Positions 27,047 through 36,402 of a stretch of 64,000 nt of DNA are shown here, one piece after another. Below the pieces are notes generated by a model. The model made no database searches, was not told the DNA's origin, and was given only the letters and a program-made list of their open reading frames with translations. A program made the position numbers and the translations under genes. Location: the NCBI RefSeq assembly GCF_008974265.1, contig NZ_BKZW01000004.1, positions 476,078 through 540,077 on the forward strand, written 5' to 3'. The DNA comes from Dictyobacter vulcani (GTDB taxonomy: Bacteria > Chloroflexota > Ktedonobacteria > Ktedonobacterales > Ktedonobacteraceae). Numbering within the stretch: the first letter of the stretch is position 1; the number at the start of each line of letters is the position of its first letter.

Positions 27047-27841
27047 ATGGATTCTGGGATACAGCAAGAGCGGGCGCGGCGTTTGCGCCAGTTGCATCAT
27101 GATCCGGCGTTGTTGGTGTTACCGAATGTATGGGATGCGGCCAGCGCGCGCATTGTGGAGCAGGCAGGCTTTCCGGTGATCGCTACAGCCAGCACGGCGG
27201 TCGCGGCCGCGCTCGGCTATCAGGATGGTCAGCAGATCAGTCGCACGATGCTGATCGAGGCCATTGCCCGCATTACACGTGTGGTCGACCTGCCAGTAAC
27301 GGCCGATATCGAGGCCGGCTATGGCTCTACGCCTGCAGAAATACTCGAAACGGTGCGTCAGGTCATCGCGGCTGGCGAGGTCGGCATCAATATCGAGGAC
27401 TCTCATCCTGGTGATGAGGATAAGCTGGTGTATATTACCACCCAGGTCGAGTTGATCCAGGCGTTGCGACAACTGGCGACCACGCTGGATATCCCATTGG
27501 TAATCAATGCCCGCACGGATGTGTTTCTACTGGGAATCGGCGAGTCCGAGGAACGCTTCGAGCACGCAGTCAAGCGCGCCAACGCCTATCTCCAGGCCGG
27601 CGCGGACTGCATCTATCCCATTGGCCGCCTCGATCGTGACGTTATCGCCAACCTGGTCAAAGCCATCAACGGACCCATCAACATCCTTGGCGGCCCGCCC
27701 TCTCCCACCATACCGGAACTCGAACAACTCGGCGTGGCCCGCGTCAGCCTCGCCGGAAACATCCAGCGCGCCGTCCTGGAACACATGCGTACCATCGTCA
27801 CCGAACTCTACGAACACGGCACATACACCACCCTGTCGTAA
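27047..27841 (+). CDS. Isocitrate lyase/PEP mutase family protein
   Basis: A 264-residue TIM-barrel enzyme. It has LPNVWDAASARIVEQAGF at the N-terminus, TADIEAGYG (metal-binding Asp and Glu), GINIEDSHPG and INARTDVF, all typical of the PEP mutase/methylisocitrate lyase superfamily. The KKCGH-type signature Cys of true isocitrate lyases is absent, so it is one of the short members (oxaloacetate hydrolase, PEP mutase or carboxyvinyl-phosphonate-like); exact reaction not decidable. The ATG at 27047 follows GAGGAGACG. A nearby PrpD-type gene (29502) makes a propionate or related carboxylate role conceivable. The tandem 27-bp repeats lie in its promoter region. Confidence 0.85.
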   Translation: MDSGIQQERARRLRQLHHDPALLVLPNVWDAASARIVEQAGFPVIATASTAVAAALGYQDGQQISRTMLIEAIARITRVVDLPVTADIEAGYGSTPAEILETVRQVIAAGEVGINIEDSHPGDEDKLVYITTQVELIQALRQLATTLDIPLVINARTDVFLLGIGESEERFEHAVKRANAYLQAGADCIYPIGRLDRDVIANLVKAINGPINILGGPPSPTIPELEQLGVARVSLAGNIQRAVLEHMRTIVTELYEHGTYTTLS

Positions 27842-27951
27842 CGGCAGCCCTGGAGGCTGCGCCCGTCCCCCTACGAGCGTAGCCAGTTGCCCCCTGGCTA
27901 GCACCTCCCTGCACGCCTCCGCGCACGTCAAACCTCTGCAATTTTACTGAA

Positions 27952-28335
27952 CTATTTCTTCTGGTGCTCGACCCACTGAGCTCGCCAGGCAGGTGGCTCG
28001 AACGGATCGGCAAAATACTGTGTCTCGTGGGCAACCTTGCCATCGCGAAACTCCATAATGCTGACTGTTTGAGTTGGTTGCTCGTTATAGCTGAGCACGT
28101 ACTCGGTGATCCATAGATCGCCGCTCCCAAGGATGCGCCGGATGGTGAAGCCCAGCTTCGCCGGGTGGTGGCCGCGAAGGGCCTGAATGTTGTGGCGACC
28201 GCGGATTCGCTCGCCCGACTGAGGATACTCGACCAGGACGTCGTCGTGATAGATCTCGTGTTCCGCTTCAATGTCACCAGCCGCGGAGGCTGCCCAGTGC
28301 CGATCCAGGGCTGTCCGAATTTCCTGGTTTTCCAT
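27952..28335 (-). CDS. NTF2-like/SnoaL-type protein
   Basis: A 127-residue small cone-shaped fold. ALDRHWAASAAGDIEAEHEIYHDDVLVEYPQSGERIRG is the classic SnoaL/NTF2 start, followed by beta strands (GDLWITEYVLSYNEQ, QTVSIMEFRDGKVAHETQYFADPF). Members are often isomerases, cyclases or accessory proteins; no catalytic set can be assigned. RBS GGGAGATAAACA. Confidence 0.8.
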   Translation of the reverse strand: MENQEIRTALDRHWAASAAGDIEAEHEIYHDDVLVEYPQSGERIRGRHNIQALRGHHPAKLGFTIRRILGSGDLWITEYVLSYNEQPTQTVSIMEFRDGKVAHETQYFADPFEPPAWRAQWVEHQKK

Positions 28336-28608
28336 TGTTTATCTCCCTTTGGCTCGTACCTGGCGTCGCAGCATCGCGGTGCTCGTTGCGCCACGCGACT
28401 GGTGTCCCTTCGATCCGCGAGCTGAATGACGCTATTGTTGAGGATTTCATCCATGCAACGACTCCTAACGAGCATAGCGGATGAGGGCAAGAGGCCAGCT
28501 GTGCAATATGGGCCATCGCATCAGCACTCGCCAGGCAGATCGCCTCCTGCGCCCGCTGTTTCGTCCCTGTACTGGCACGATGCGCGCATAGAAATTGGGT
28601 ACCTGTTC
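28336..28608. other. Intergenic stretch without recognisable gene
   Basis: Lies between the NTF2-like gene and the phosphosulfolactate synthase terminator. Only short frames without ribosome sites or motifs are present. Confidence 0.5.
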
Positions 28609-28656
28609 GTGTATGTATGCTCTGACCCTCCTCGGGAGAGCCAGAGCATACATACA
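28609..28656 (-). terminator. Hairpin after the phosphosulfolactate synthase gene
   Basis: GTATGTATGCTCTG and CAGAGCATACATAC form a 14-bp stem around a loop that itself contains CTCCTCGGGAG. It directly follows the stop at 28659. Confidence 0.7.
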
Positions 28657-28658
28657 CA

Positions 28659-29479
28659 TTAGCCCTTGTAGGTCAGCACACGGCCCCAGAGGCTTTTGTT
28701 GCCCCAGATGCCGGCGCGCAGGCATTCAAGCTGGACGATCTGGCTATGGTCCACAAAGACATTGACTTCAGGACCATAGTTCTTGATGTACCAGGCAAAG
28801 ACCTCGGGTCGGCGGCCTCGAACATGACTTTTTCCAGTCCGAGGGCGCCGATGATCTTTGCGGCGGCATCGGTGCGCCATGTTTTGACGTTTTCGGTGAT
28901 GCCCTCTGACTCAATCATGATCATGTAGGCGCCGGCATCCAGGAATCTTCTGGCCTGGCCGATAGCCCAATCCACGTCGCGGGTGCCCTCGGATTCCAGT
29001 TCCTCGATGGCGGTAGCGCCTCCCGCGCCGAACTGGATGCCTACTTCCGGTTTGGCTTTGAGTCCGACGCTCTGGACTTTCTCGATCAGGCGCAGCCAGT
29101 CGTCGACCGGGATGGTGATGAAGCCGCTGGATATCTCCAGGATATCGAAGCCGACGTTGCGACATTCCTGGATGTATTGATTGACGGCCTCGGGTCCCTG
29201 GGTGAGCATATGTTCGATGAAGCCACCGGTCGAGACCTGTACATTATAACTGTGGGCCAGCTCAATCAATTCTTTTAGTTGTTTCTCCGGCATCAGTGTA
29301 AAGGCTCCGCCGGCGAACTTCAGCGAATCCACATATTCACCCATTGTCTCCAGTACATCCTCCAGGTAACGCTTGCCCATCGGCGTGTAGTATGGTCCAC
29401 GGATCTCAGTAATGCCGCGTGTGCGGGGTTTGCCTTCACGCTCGTTCATGCGGACAAATGGAAATGCTCGGTTGCTCAT
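28659..29479 (-). CDS. comA: Phosphosulfolactate synthase (frameshifted near the C-terminus)
   Basis: A (2R)-phospho-3-sulfolactate synthase of about 273 residues. This TIM-barrel enzyme adds sulfite to phosphoenolpyruvate. Family features are EYVDSLKFAGGAF, VQVSTGGFIEHML, GFDILEISSGF and IMIESEGI, then LEKVMFEAADP. The frame breaks right after AADP (~28803); the expected ending (EVFAWYIKNYGPEVNVFVDHS..) is in the next frame and stops at 28659-28661. RBS GAGAGAATATT. In archaea the enzyme starts coenzyme M synthesis; in spore-forming Bacillus it leads to sulfolactate. Here it is 22 bases downstream of a PrpD-type gene, forming a two-gene unit. Confidence 0.82.
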
Positions 29480-29501
29480 AATATTCTCTCTTTCGTATAG
29501 T

Positions 29502-30875
29502 CTAAATTACCTGTGCAAATGACGGTTGTAGTACTGCGGTTAGTTGCGCGACGGTTTTGGTTTCGAGGTTTGCCACGGTCTCGATGATTGCTGCACGTTG
29601 TGCGGCATCGGTATACGCTGTGGTGAGCCGTTCAAACTTGGCGACGGCCTGTTCCCAGGACATCGGACGGCGGTGGAAGCCCTCGAAGTCCTGTTTTTCT
29701 TTGCTGAGTACCTGGCCGTTCTTGAGCGTAATCTGGATATGGCAGGGCATCTCATCGGGGAAGCGCTGGCTCATGTGCTCGTCGGGTTGGATGCTGACTT
29801 TACGCAGCAGATTCTGGACATCCTGTTGTCCGATGCGCTCGGGAACATATTGCTGTGGCGAAACCTCGCCGTCCAGCAGGCCCACGGCTGCCATGTAGGG
29901 GAGGCTATGGTCGGCTTCTTCCTTGGTGTGGATCTGCCGCTTGTCGCCCTCTTCGCCGCCGCCGATGATGTGGTAGGCCACATCAAAAACGTCGATCTGG
30001 ATGTGCTCGATCTGCTCTGGCTGTATCTTGTGGGCCGTGCGTAGTTCCAGTATGCCTTCAAGCACGGACTGTGAATGGAATTCGGCGTTATACTTCTTGA
30101 CGCTGGTAGAGCACACGGCCTCCAGATTCTCCTGCGACCAGTCCAGGGTGAAGGGGCCGGTGATGGCATCCATCAGACCCTTATTGCCCTCAAAGACCTC
30201 CATCGGACCCGTGATGCCGCGCATGGCCAGGAAGGCGGCGTGGGTGGCGGCAAAGGCGGTATTGGGATAGGCCAGTCCTTTCCAGTTGGAGAGATTGCCG
30301 GTGCGGGTGACGCGCAGGGCATTGTTGGCTGTGCCGCTGATTGCTATCGCGTTGGCGACTCCCTGCTGGTCCAGTCCTAGCGCTCTGGCCACGCCGGCCG
30401 CGACGGCATAGGCACCCTGGGTGGTATGGTCGAAGCCTTTGGCCCGTACGGGTGCGACATCGGAGAGCCGACACTGCACCTGATAGGCCATAGCCAGCGC
30501 TGTCATAAAATCCTTGCCATCGCGCTGCGCATACTCACTGGCCGCCAGTACCGCGCCCAGATTATCGCTGGGATGGCAGGTTTCCTTTTTGGCGATATAG
30601 CTGTCGTTATAGTCCAGATAGCGCACCAGGGCCGAGTTATAGAGTGCCGCACGATCAGGAGAGGTCTTGCCGCCACCAATCAGGGTGGTCAGGGGATTGC
30701 CACCAAAATCGTCCAGTTGGGCACGCAACTGCTTGATCGGTTGACCTTCCAACGCCCCGATGGCGCAGCCCAGCGCATCAATAATGCGTATCTTTAGTTG
30801 TTGACGCGCATCCTGTGAGAGATCCTCATACTTCATACGCACAACAAACGCTGCTAATTGTTCAACCTGGGTCAT
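29502..30875 (-). CDS. MmgE/PrpD family protein
   Basis: A 457-residue member of the 2-methylcitrate dehydratase fold. The all-helical N-terminal domain includes the family box LDYNDSY at 87-93, ETCHPSDNLGAVLAASEY and GFDHTTQGAYAVAAGVARALGL; the C-terminal alpha/beta domain includes KKYNAEFHSQSVLEGILEL. PrpD dehydrates 2-methylcitrate, but the family also has itaconate-forming and other aldobenzoate-like members, so the substrate is open. RBS GAGGGCAAG. It is the first gene of a unit with phosphosulfolactate synthase and is divergent from a LysR regulator that presumably controls it. Confidence 0.85.
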   Translation of the reverse strand: MTQVEQLAAFVVRMKYEDLSQDARQQLKIRIIDALGCAIGALEGQPIKQLRAQLDDFGGNPLTTLIGGGKTSPDRAALYNSALVRYLDYNDSYIAKKETCHPSDNLGAVLAASEYAQRDGKDFMTALAMAYQVQCRLSDVAPVRAKGFDHTTQGAYAVAAGVARALGLDQQGVANAIAISGTANNALRVTRTGNLSNWKGLAYPNTAFAATHAAFLAMRGITGPMEVFEGNKGLMDAITGPFTLDWSQENLEAVCSTSVKKYNAEFHSQSVLEGILELRTAHKIQPEQIEHIQIDVFDVAYHIIGGGEEGDKRQIHTKEEADHSLPYMAAVGLLDGEVSPQQYVPERIGQQDVQNLLRKVSIQPDEHMSQRFPDEMPCHIQITLKNGQVLSKEKQDFEGFHRRPMSWEQAVAKFERLTTAYTDAAQRAAIIETVANLETKTVAQLTAVLQPSFAQVI

Positions 30876-31013
30876 CTTGCCCTCTTTTCTACTCTACCTT
30901 AGAGTACTGAAAAGTATCCTTAACTACCATAGATTCTTTTATATGCGCCAGCGCTAGTGTGATCACATACACACTATAACGCATGCAAGTTGATGCGTCC
31001 AACACTTGTTTGA

Positions 31014-31041
31014 TATAATGTTGATCTCACAGTGAGATCAA
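31014..31041. promoter_or_regulatory. Promoter -10 and palindromic operator of the lysR gene
   Basis: TATAAT at 31014-31019 is followed by a perfect palindrome 31021-31041 with arms TTGATCTCAC and GTGAGATCAA around one A. It overlaps the probable transcription start of lysR and is in the divergent space to prpD, so it is a candidate autorepression/activation site. Confidence 0.65.
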
Positions 31042-31062
31042 TTCTGGGAGGAAAGAATAGCA

Positions 31063-31968
31063 ATGGAGTTTCATCAGTTGACCTATTTTCTGGCGGCGGC
31101 ACAGACGCAGAATTTCCGCAAGGCGGCCGAGCTAGCGTTGGTGGCGCAATCGGCCCTGAGTCGCCAGATCGCGGCCCTGGAGGATGAGTTAGGGGTTGAG
31201 CTGTTCGCACGCCACAAGAAACGTGTTACCCTGACGCCTGCGGGCGAGGAGTTCGCGCTGCATGTGCGTAATGCCCTGGAGCAGTTGCAGGAGGGTCAGC
31301 AGTTGCTGAGTGAGTTGCAGTCCGGACACCGTGGGACGATCCAGGTGGGCTGTATTGAATCGCTGGCCACATCCTTTCTGCCGGAGCTCTTCGCTTCCTT
31401 CCACCAGCAATATCCCCATGTACGCCTCAAGGTGCGCGTCAACCATACCGATGAACTGGTAACCAGTGTCGAGCAGGGAGAGGTCGAGCTTGGTCTGATC
31501 CTGGATCCCCGGTTGCAATCCGAGCTCCTGATCATCAAAGAACTCTTCCGCCAGCCGCTGCACCTGCTGGTTGCGGCGCAGCATCCACTGGCCAGCCAGC
31601 CGTCTGTCACCCTGGCCCAGGCCATCGCCGAGCCCTTCCTGCTCCTGGACCAGACATCGCGCATGGGCCAGATCACCAAGCGTATTTTTATGCAGCGCGG
31701 CCTGGCCATGCAGCCGCTGGTAGAGATAGAGTCGGTGGAAGGCCTGAAAGAGATGGTGCGCCAGGGCATCGGCGTTACTCTGACCCTGCCCGCCTTGATC
31801 CGCCCATCGCATCTGGAACACGACCTCGTCCTGCTACCGATCGCTGACCTCAGCGAAGAATTCATCTTCGCCCTCATCTATCGCCGCATCGGACCCATCT
31901 CACGCGTGGCCCGTGAATTCATCCAATACGTTTCGCTTAAGCCCCGGTCGGAGGACGATATAACGTAA
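31063..31968 (+). CDS. LysR family transcriptional regulator
   Basis: A 301-residue regulator. Residues 1-60 are the winged HTH (MEFHQLTYFLAAAQTQNFRKAA, SQSALSRQIAALEDELGVELF, KRVTLTPAGE), followed by the two-lobed effector domain beginning GTIQVGCIESLATSFLPEL. The start follows GGGAGGAAAG. The last ~17 residues (IQYVSLKPRSEDDIT) are translated from the end of a family B repeat (CCAATACGTTTCGCTTAAGC), so the stop codon is repeat-derived and the native C-terminus was replaced. It is divergent from the prpD/comA unit, the likely target. Confidence 0.9.
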   Translation: MEFHQLTYFLAAAQTQNFRKAAELALVAQSALSRQIAALEDELGVELFARHKKRVTLTPAGEEFALHVRNALEQLQEGQQLLSELQSGHRGTIQVGCIESLATSFLPELFASFHQQYPHVRLKVRVNHTDELVTSVEQGEVELGLILDPRLQSELLIIKELFRQPLHLLVAAQHPLASQPSVTLAQAIAEPFLLLDQTSRMGQITKRIFMQRGLAMQPLVEIESVEGLKEMVRQGIGVTLTLPALIRPSHLEHDLVLLPIADLSEEFIFALIYRRIGPISRVAREFIQYVSLKPRSEDDIT

Positions 31969-32275
31969 ACGTAGCGGCAGCCTTCACGGCTGCGATCTGT
32001 TCCGCGTATGAAGAACTCCCTGTTCGCAACGGCATGCGCTTGCCGCTGCCCCTTCTCGACGTCCGATGGGCCCACGCCGCACATCATGGGAATGGCCCCG
32101 GACACGTGGGTGATGACGTGGCTTGTCCGTGCGTGCAACGGGGCAGCGGCAAGCCCTACCTTGCCATCGTGTGAGCGAAGCTAGCCGCGATTGAGCGGCG
32201 TTCACGATGGTCTTTCCATGGGCGCATGCCGTTGCGTGGTGGTTGCTTGTCGGTACGCCGACAGGTCGCAGCCGT
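31922..32275. repeat. Composite repeat block: family B end, REP palindromes, family D
   Basis: Begins with CCAATACGTTTCGCTTAAGC inside lysR, then GTAGCGGCAGCCTTCACGGC (GTAG foot plus palindrome). CTTGCCGCTGCCCC (about 32039) is inverted as GGGGCAGCGGCAAG (about 32140). CAAGCCCTACCTTGC with ATCGTGTGAGCG (about 32150) recurs inverted at 41700-41740 (family D). Confidence 0.65.
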
Positions 32276-32640
32276 GAAGGCCAATACTTTTCGTTTAAGC
32301 CCTGGATTGGTTTGATCCTTGGATGTTATGAGCGAACGTATGCGCGCGATAAAAGGTTCCATTGCGTCAAAAAATCGGTAAAATCGCAGATGTAGGTTCG
32401 ACCCTTGAGGTCGATTTGTACCCTTTATGAGATCACCGTTTGACCATGAGCACGCCGTGGCATGTTATACGATGCGTTATCGTGGGGGTCAGGAAATCGA
32501 CCTCAAGGGTCGAACCTACCGCTTGTATCTCTCTTGATTATTTGAGCTGGTTTTGCTTCATTATCATGCTACCAATCATAGCCATTCCATCCTTAACCGA
32601 AACGGATTGGCGACCAGCGCTGCCGCTACGTCAGAGAAAA
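32276..32640. repeat. Foldback repeat family B, full copy
   Basis: Left end GGCCAATACTTTTCGTTTAA, right end CTTAACCGAAACGGATTGGC with ACCAGCGCTGCCGCTACG. Inner arms GTAGGTTCGACCCTTGAGG (about 32392) and ATCGACCTCAAGGGTCGAAC (about 32498). The CTTTGGG/CTTGAGG difference is compensated on both arms, which shows that arms co-vary. Confidence 0.8.
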
Positions 32641-32833
32641 TTTTCTGTTCGTTCTGCTTTATCTGATGTCTGGATGTGGATTACGTTTAATGTTTTTTTA
32701 TGGTTTTATAGATAATTCAATAGAAGTATATGTTATAATAAATATTCATATATAATGTGATTGAATTGATTCGTACATACTTATCAAGTTTCTGGTATTG
32801 TAAGAGTTTTGGGATGAAAAGAGGTTTAATATT

Positions 32834-33247
32834 ATGCAGAGCACCAATCAATTAATGCAGCGTAAACGTCCATTAGGCGTAATCCTTTGTACTGTATGGA
32901 TGGGATTCTGGGGCTTGACGATCTGTTTCATACTTGTTGCTTTGGTTCTTGCCTGGTCCCATGGCGCACCCGTGCAATTTAATGTCGTTGCAGATGTACT
33001 TGGGCTGGCGCATTTGCCGATTGCCTGGGGCGTCTGGAAATTAAAGTCCTGGGCATATGGCGCTACCCTCGTCCTGCAAGGTGCAATGTTCCTTTATTGC
33101 ATTATTCAGCTTGCGTCGGCGCCTGCTTCTGCACTGACCACATCACTGCAAAACGTTATCATTATGCCTGTATTAATTATGGGCTATTTACTTGTTAAGC
33201 GTAATGTGTATGCTGCCTTTTATTCACCAAAGTCGCTTTATGAATAG
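32834..33247 (+). CDS. Hypothetical membrane protein
   Basis: A 137-residue protein with transmembrane segments near 14-40 (LGVILCTVWMGFWGLTICFILVALVL), 50-68, 74-93 (GATLVLQGAMFLYCIIQLA) and 103-120 (VIIMPVLIMGYLLVKRNVY). Start ATG after AAAAGAGG. The stop overlaps the start of the next gene (ATGAATAG), so the two are probably translationally coupled. Family not recognised. Confidence 0.65.
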   Translation: MQSTNQLMQRKRPLGVILCTVWMGFWGLTICFILVALVLAWSHGAPVQFNVVADVLGLAHLPIAWGVWKLKSWAYGATLVLQGAMFLYCIIQLASAPASALTTSLQNVIIMPVLIMGYLLVKRNVYAAFYSPKSLYE

Positions 33248-33802
33248 TCATCTCGGGAGAACAATATTGATACAGCGTATTGCTGTTATTGGTAATGGTG
33301 GTGGTGGCAAGACCACGCTCTGCTGGCGTTTACATGCTGTGTTGCAGTTGCCGATCTATGAAATCGATCAGATTCAATTCAAGCCAGGTTGGGTAAGCAC
33401 TCCATTGGATGAGGTGCGTGAGAAGCATGATGCGATCCTGCGTCAAGAGCGCTGGATTATTGATGGCTGGGGGCCATGGGATGCTATGCAGAAGCGTTTC
33501 GAGTTGGCCGACACTATCATTTTTGTGGATTTCCCTTTGCAGACGCATCTATGGTGGGCCATGAAACGGCAGATCCAGTCCATATTCCGTCCACGTCTTG
33601 GTGGTCCGAAGGCTGTCCCTTGCTCCCGATGACCTGGCCGATGCTGAAGACGATTTACTCTGTCCACAAAAACTATCGGCCTGAGCTTATCAAGCACCTG
33701 GACAGCCTTGATAAAACAGACACGCACATTATCCACATCCACTCACCCAAAGAATTTCGCCAATTTCTACGTGATGTGCCGCAAAGCTTGTCCGTACGCT
33801 AG
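33240..33802 (+). CDS. P-loop kinase-like protein (topology-modulation/FlaR type), frameshifted
   Basis: About 185 residues. Walker A is IAVIGNGGGGKTTLCWRL, followed by LPIYEIDQIQFKPGWV, a signature of the small adenylate-kinase-like family often named DNA topology modulation protein. RWIIDGWG precedes a Walker B-like IIFVDFPLQTHLWW. The frame breaks around 33610 and continues as PMLKTIYSVHKNYRPELIKH to a stop at 33802. An ATG at 33240 overlaps the previous gene, but a TTG at 33267 with GGGAGA six bases before is an equally good start. The function of the family is not settled. Confidence 0.75.
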
Positions 33803-34114
33803 CTACCATACGTATGGGATATGATCTGCGTCATACTGCACCATAACCTTGCAACTCTTCTGGCGTCGCGTGTGTTATTCTCTTACGAGGGGATTAGAAG
33901 TGCCGCCGGTATGCGGCGCGCTTTTGCGCAAAAAAAGATCAGCTTTTGCAGATAACTTCATAGTTTATTTACAATTGCCTGCGCATTTATTGAGAACTCT
34001 CCTTTATACTGTGCATAGCGAAAATCGCATATGCTTATGTAGTTGGGGTGATGTTGGCAACGTGCTAATTTTTTGGATGTGGATAATACTTCCTGTGAAG
34101 GAGAGATAGAGTAG
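33803..34114. other. Intergenic region
   Basis: AT-rich stretch holding a GCGCGCCGCATACCGGCGG-type imperfect hairpin near 33900-33930 and the promoter region of the next gene. No gene seen. Confidence 0.45.
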
Positions 34115-36393
34115 ATGGCTGATCTTGTTGATGCCGCACCGGCATCTATCCGTGGCCCGCGTGTGGCTGATCGAAATTTCGAGCTGCCTACGCTCTGGCG
34201 CCGCATCGCTTTAGGGCGGTGCTCGTGCTGGCTGTATTTATGGACTTTTTTCAGCTGGGTCAAAATGGGTATGGGAATGCCTATTATGCGGCCGGTGTGC
34301 GGAGTATGGCTGATAGCTGGCATAATTTTTTCTTTGTTTCGTTTGATCCCGGTGGTTTTGTGACGGTGGATAAGCCACCACTTGGTTTCTGGCTACAGAC
34401 GCTGAGCACGAAGATCTTTGGTTTTACGCCGTTCAGTATCTTTTTTCCGCAGGCGCTGTGTGGCGTGCTGGCGGTCTGGCTGCTCTATCGTCTGGTGACG
34501 CGTCATTTCGGGGCGGTGGCCGGTCTGGTGGCGGCTCTGGTCCTGGCGGTGACGCCGATCAGTGTGGTCACTAACCGCAATAATACGATTGATGGTACGC
34601 TGGCCCTGGTACTGCTGCTGGCGGCGTGGGCGGTGATCCATGCGGCCGAAAGTGGCAAGTTGCGCTGGCTGTTGCTCAGCGCGGTCTTTGTCGGTCTCGG
34701 TTTTAACGTCAAGATGGCCGAGGCCTATCTGGTGGTGCCGGCCCTCGGACTGACCTATCTGCTCTGTGCGCCACGCAAGGTCTGGACCCGTGTCTGGCAT
34801 TTGCTGCTGGCCCTGGTCGTGATGTTCGCCCTCTCGCTCTCCTGGGCGCTGGCCGTGGACCTGACGCCCGCTTCTATGCGCCCCTATGTTGGCTCGACCC
34901 AGGATAACTCGGAGTTGAGTCTGGCCTTTGGTTATAATGGTCTTAACCGTTTGCATATTGGCGGGAATGGTTTTGGCGGTGGTCGTGCGCGTCCAAATAC
35001 AACAACTCCTACGACGCCGCCGCGAACCAGTACAGGTTCGCAGTCCGCGGTGAGCTATCGTCGTGCTGCTGCCAGTGCTGCTGGCACCCCTACACCTCCT
35101 GCGACGAACCGTGAATTCCAGGGTGGCAACGGTGCTGGTCAATTCGCAGGTGCTCCAGGAGGAGGACAGAATAATGATGCTGGTCCGTTCGGTTGTTTGG
35201 GGTTAACCTGGGTGGGCAGATCGGCTGGTTGTTACCTTTTGCGCTGATCGCGATTATTGCCCTGCTCGCTGTACAGCGTTTCCGTTTCCAGGAAAATAAG
35301 CGCCAGATCGGGATGGTGCTGTGGGGTATGTGGTTGCTGACCATGGCGATCTTCTTCACGGTCGATGGTGCCTTCCACCAGTATTATATGACCGAGATGT
35401 CGCCGGGCCTGGGTGCGCTGGTGGGTATCGGACTGGTGGTGATGTGGCAGGCCTATCGTGGTCGGTCCTGGAGTGGCTGGTTGCTGCCTCTGGCGCTGGC
35501 CCTGACGGCTGTGGCCCAGATCTATATGTTGCTCAGTTATCCGAGCTGGTCGCAGTGGTTGAGCCCTATCATCGGTATCCTGACGATCGTGGCGGTGGCC
35601 GCTTTGATCTTCTTCCGCTTACGTCCAACCCTCAAATGGTCGCTGTCGGTTTCCCAGTTAGCGGCCAGCGCGGCCGGACTGGGTCTGGCGGTGCTGCTGG
35701 TTGCTCCCACTATCTGGTCGGGCTATGCGGTGATCCACAATGTTGAATCATCTGCGCCTACGGCTGGTCCGCCCGCGCAGGTTGCTGATGCTGCTGCTTT
35801 CCCTGGTCAAGGGGGATATGGTGGTTTCCGTGGTCAGGGGGATATGGTGGTTTTCCTGGTCGGGGAGCAAATGGTGGCTTTCCGGGTCAGGGTGCAGGCC
35901 GCACGCCACGCACAGGACAAAATGTACCTGGCCAGGGGTTTGCGGGCTTTGGACAGGGAGGCAACGCTAATCCGGCGTTGATCTCTTATCTGAATGCTCA
36001 TCAGGGCAAGGCGGAATTTCTGGTGGCACTGCCAGTTCCAGTACCGCCGACTCGATTATTATGACCACGAACAAGCCGGTGATGGCATTGGGCGGCTTTG
36101 GTGGTAGCGACCCGATCTTAACGCCGGCTGAATTGCAGAGCATGATCAATAACGGGACCGTGCGCTACTTCTGGCTGAGTGCACCGACCACCCGCACTGG
36201 AACCGGAACCGGCACCGAGGAAACTCGCCCGAATCCTGTGGGCGGCTTTGGTCGCCAGAACGAGGCGGCTACCTGGGTCACGAACAATTGTCATGTCGTG
36301 CCAACCAGTGACTGGCAGCCGTCTTCCAGTTCATCTAACACCGCCACTCAGGGTGGGACGCAGTTGTATGATTGCGCCACCACCAATTCCTGA
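34115..36393 (+). CDS. YkcB-like/GT39 membrane mannosyltransferase, frameshifted in three places
   Basis: A polytopic glycosyltransferase of about 750 residues. The DPGGFVTVDKPPLGFWLQ loop, with the acidic residue and the DKPPLGFW motif, plus NRNNTIDGTLALVLLLAAW match the YkcB/ArnT-like GT39 group, which transfers sugars from polyprenyl phosphate on the outer membrane face. A Gly/Thr/Pro-rich insert (about residues 285-345) interrupts the helices. The C-terminal domain ALGGFGGSDPILTPAELQSMINNGTVRYFWL is typical. Breaks are near 34212 (after WRRIALG), 35185 and in the Gly-rich segment 35830-36000. Start ATG 34115 with AAGGAGAG upstream. Confidence 0.8.
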
Positions 36394-36402
36394 GGAAAGT
36401 CC

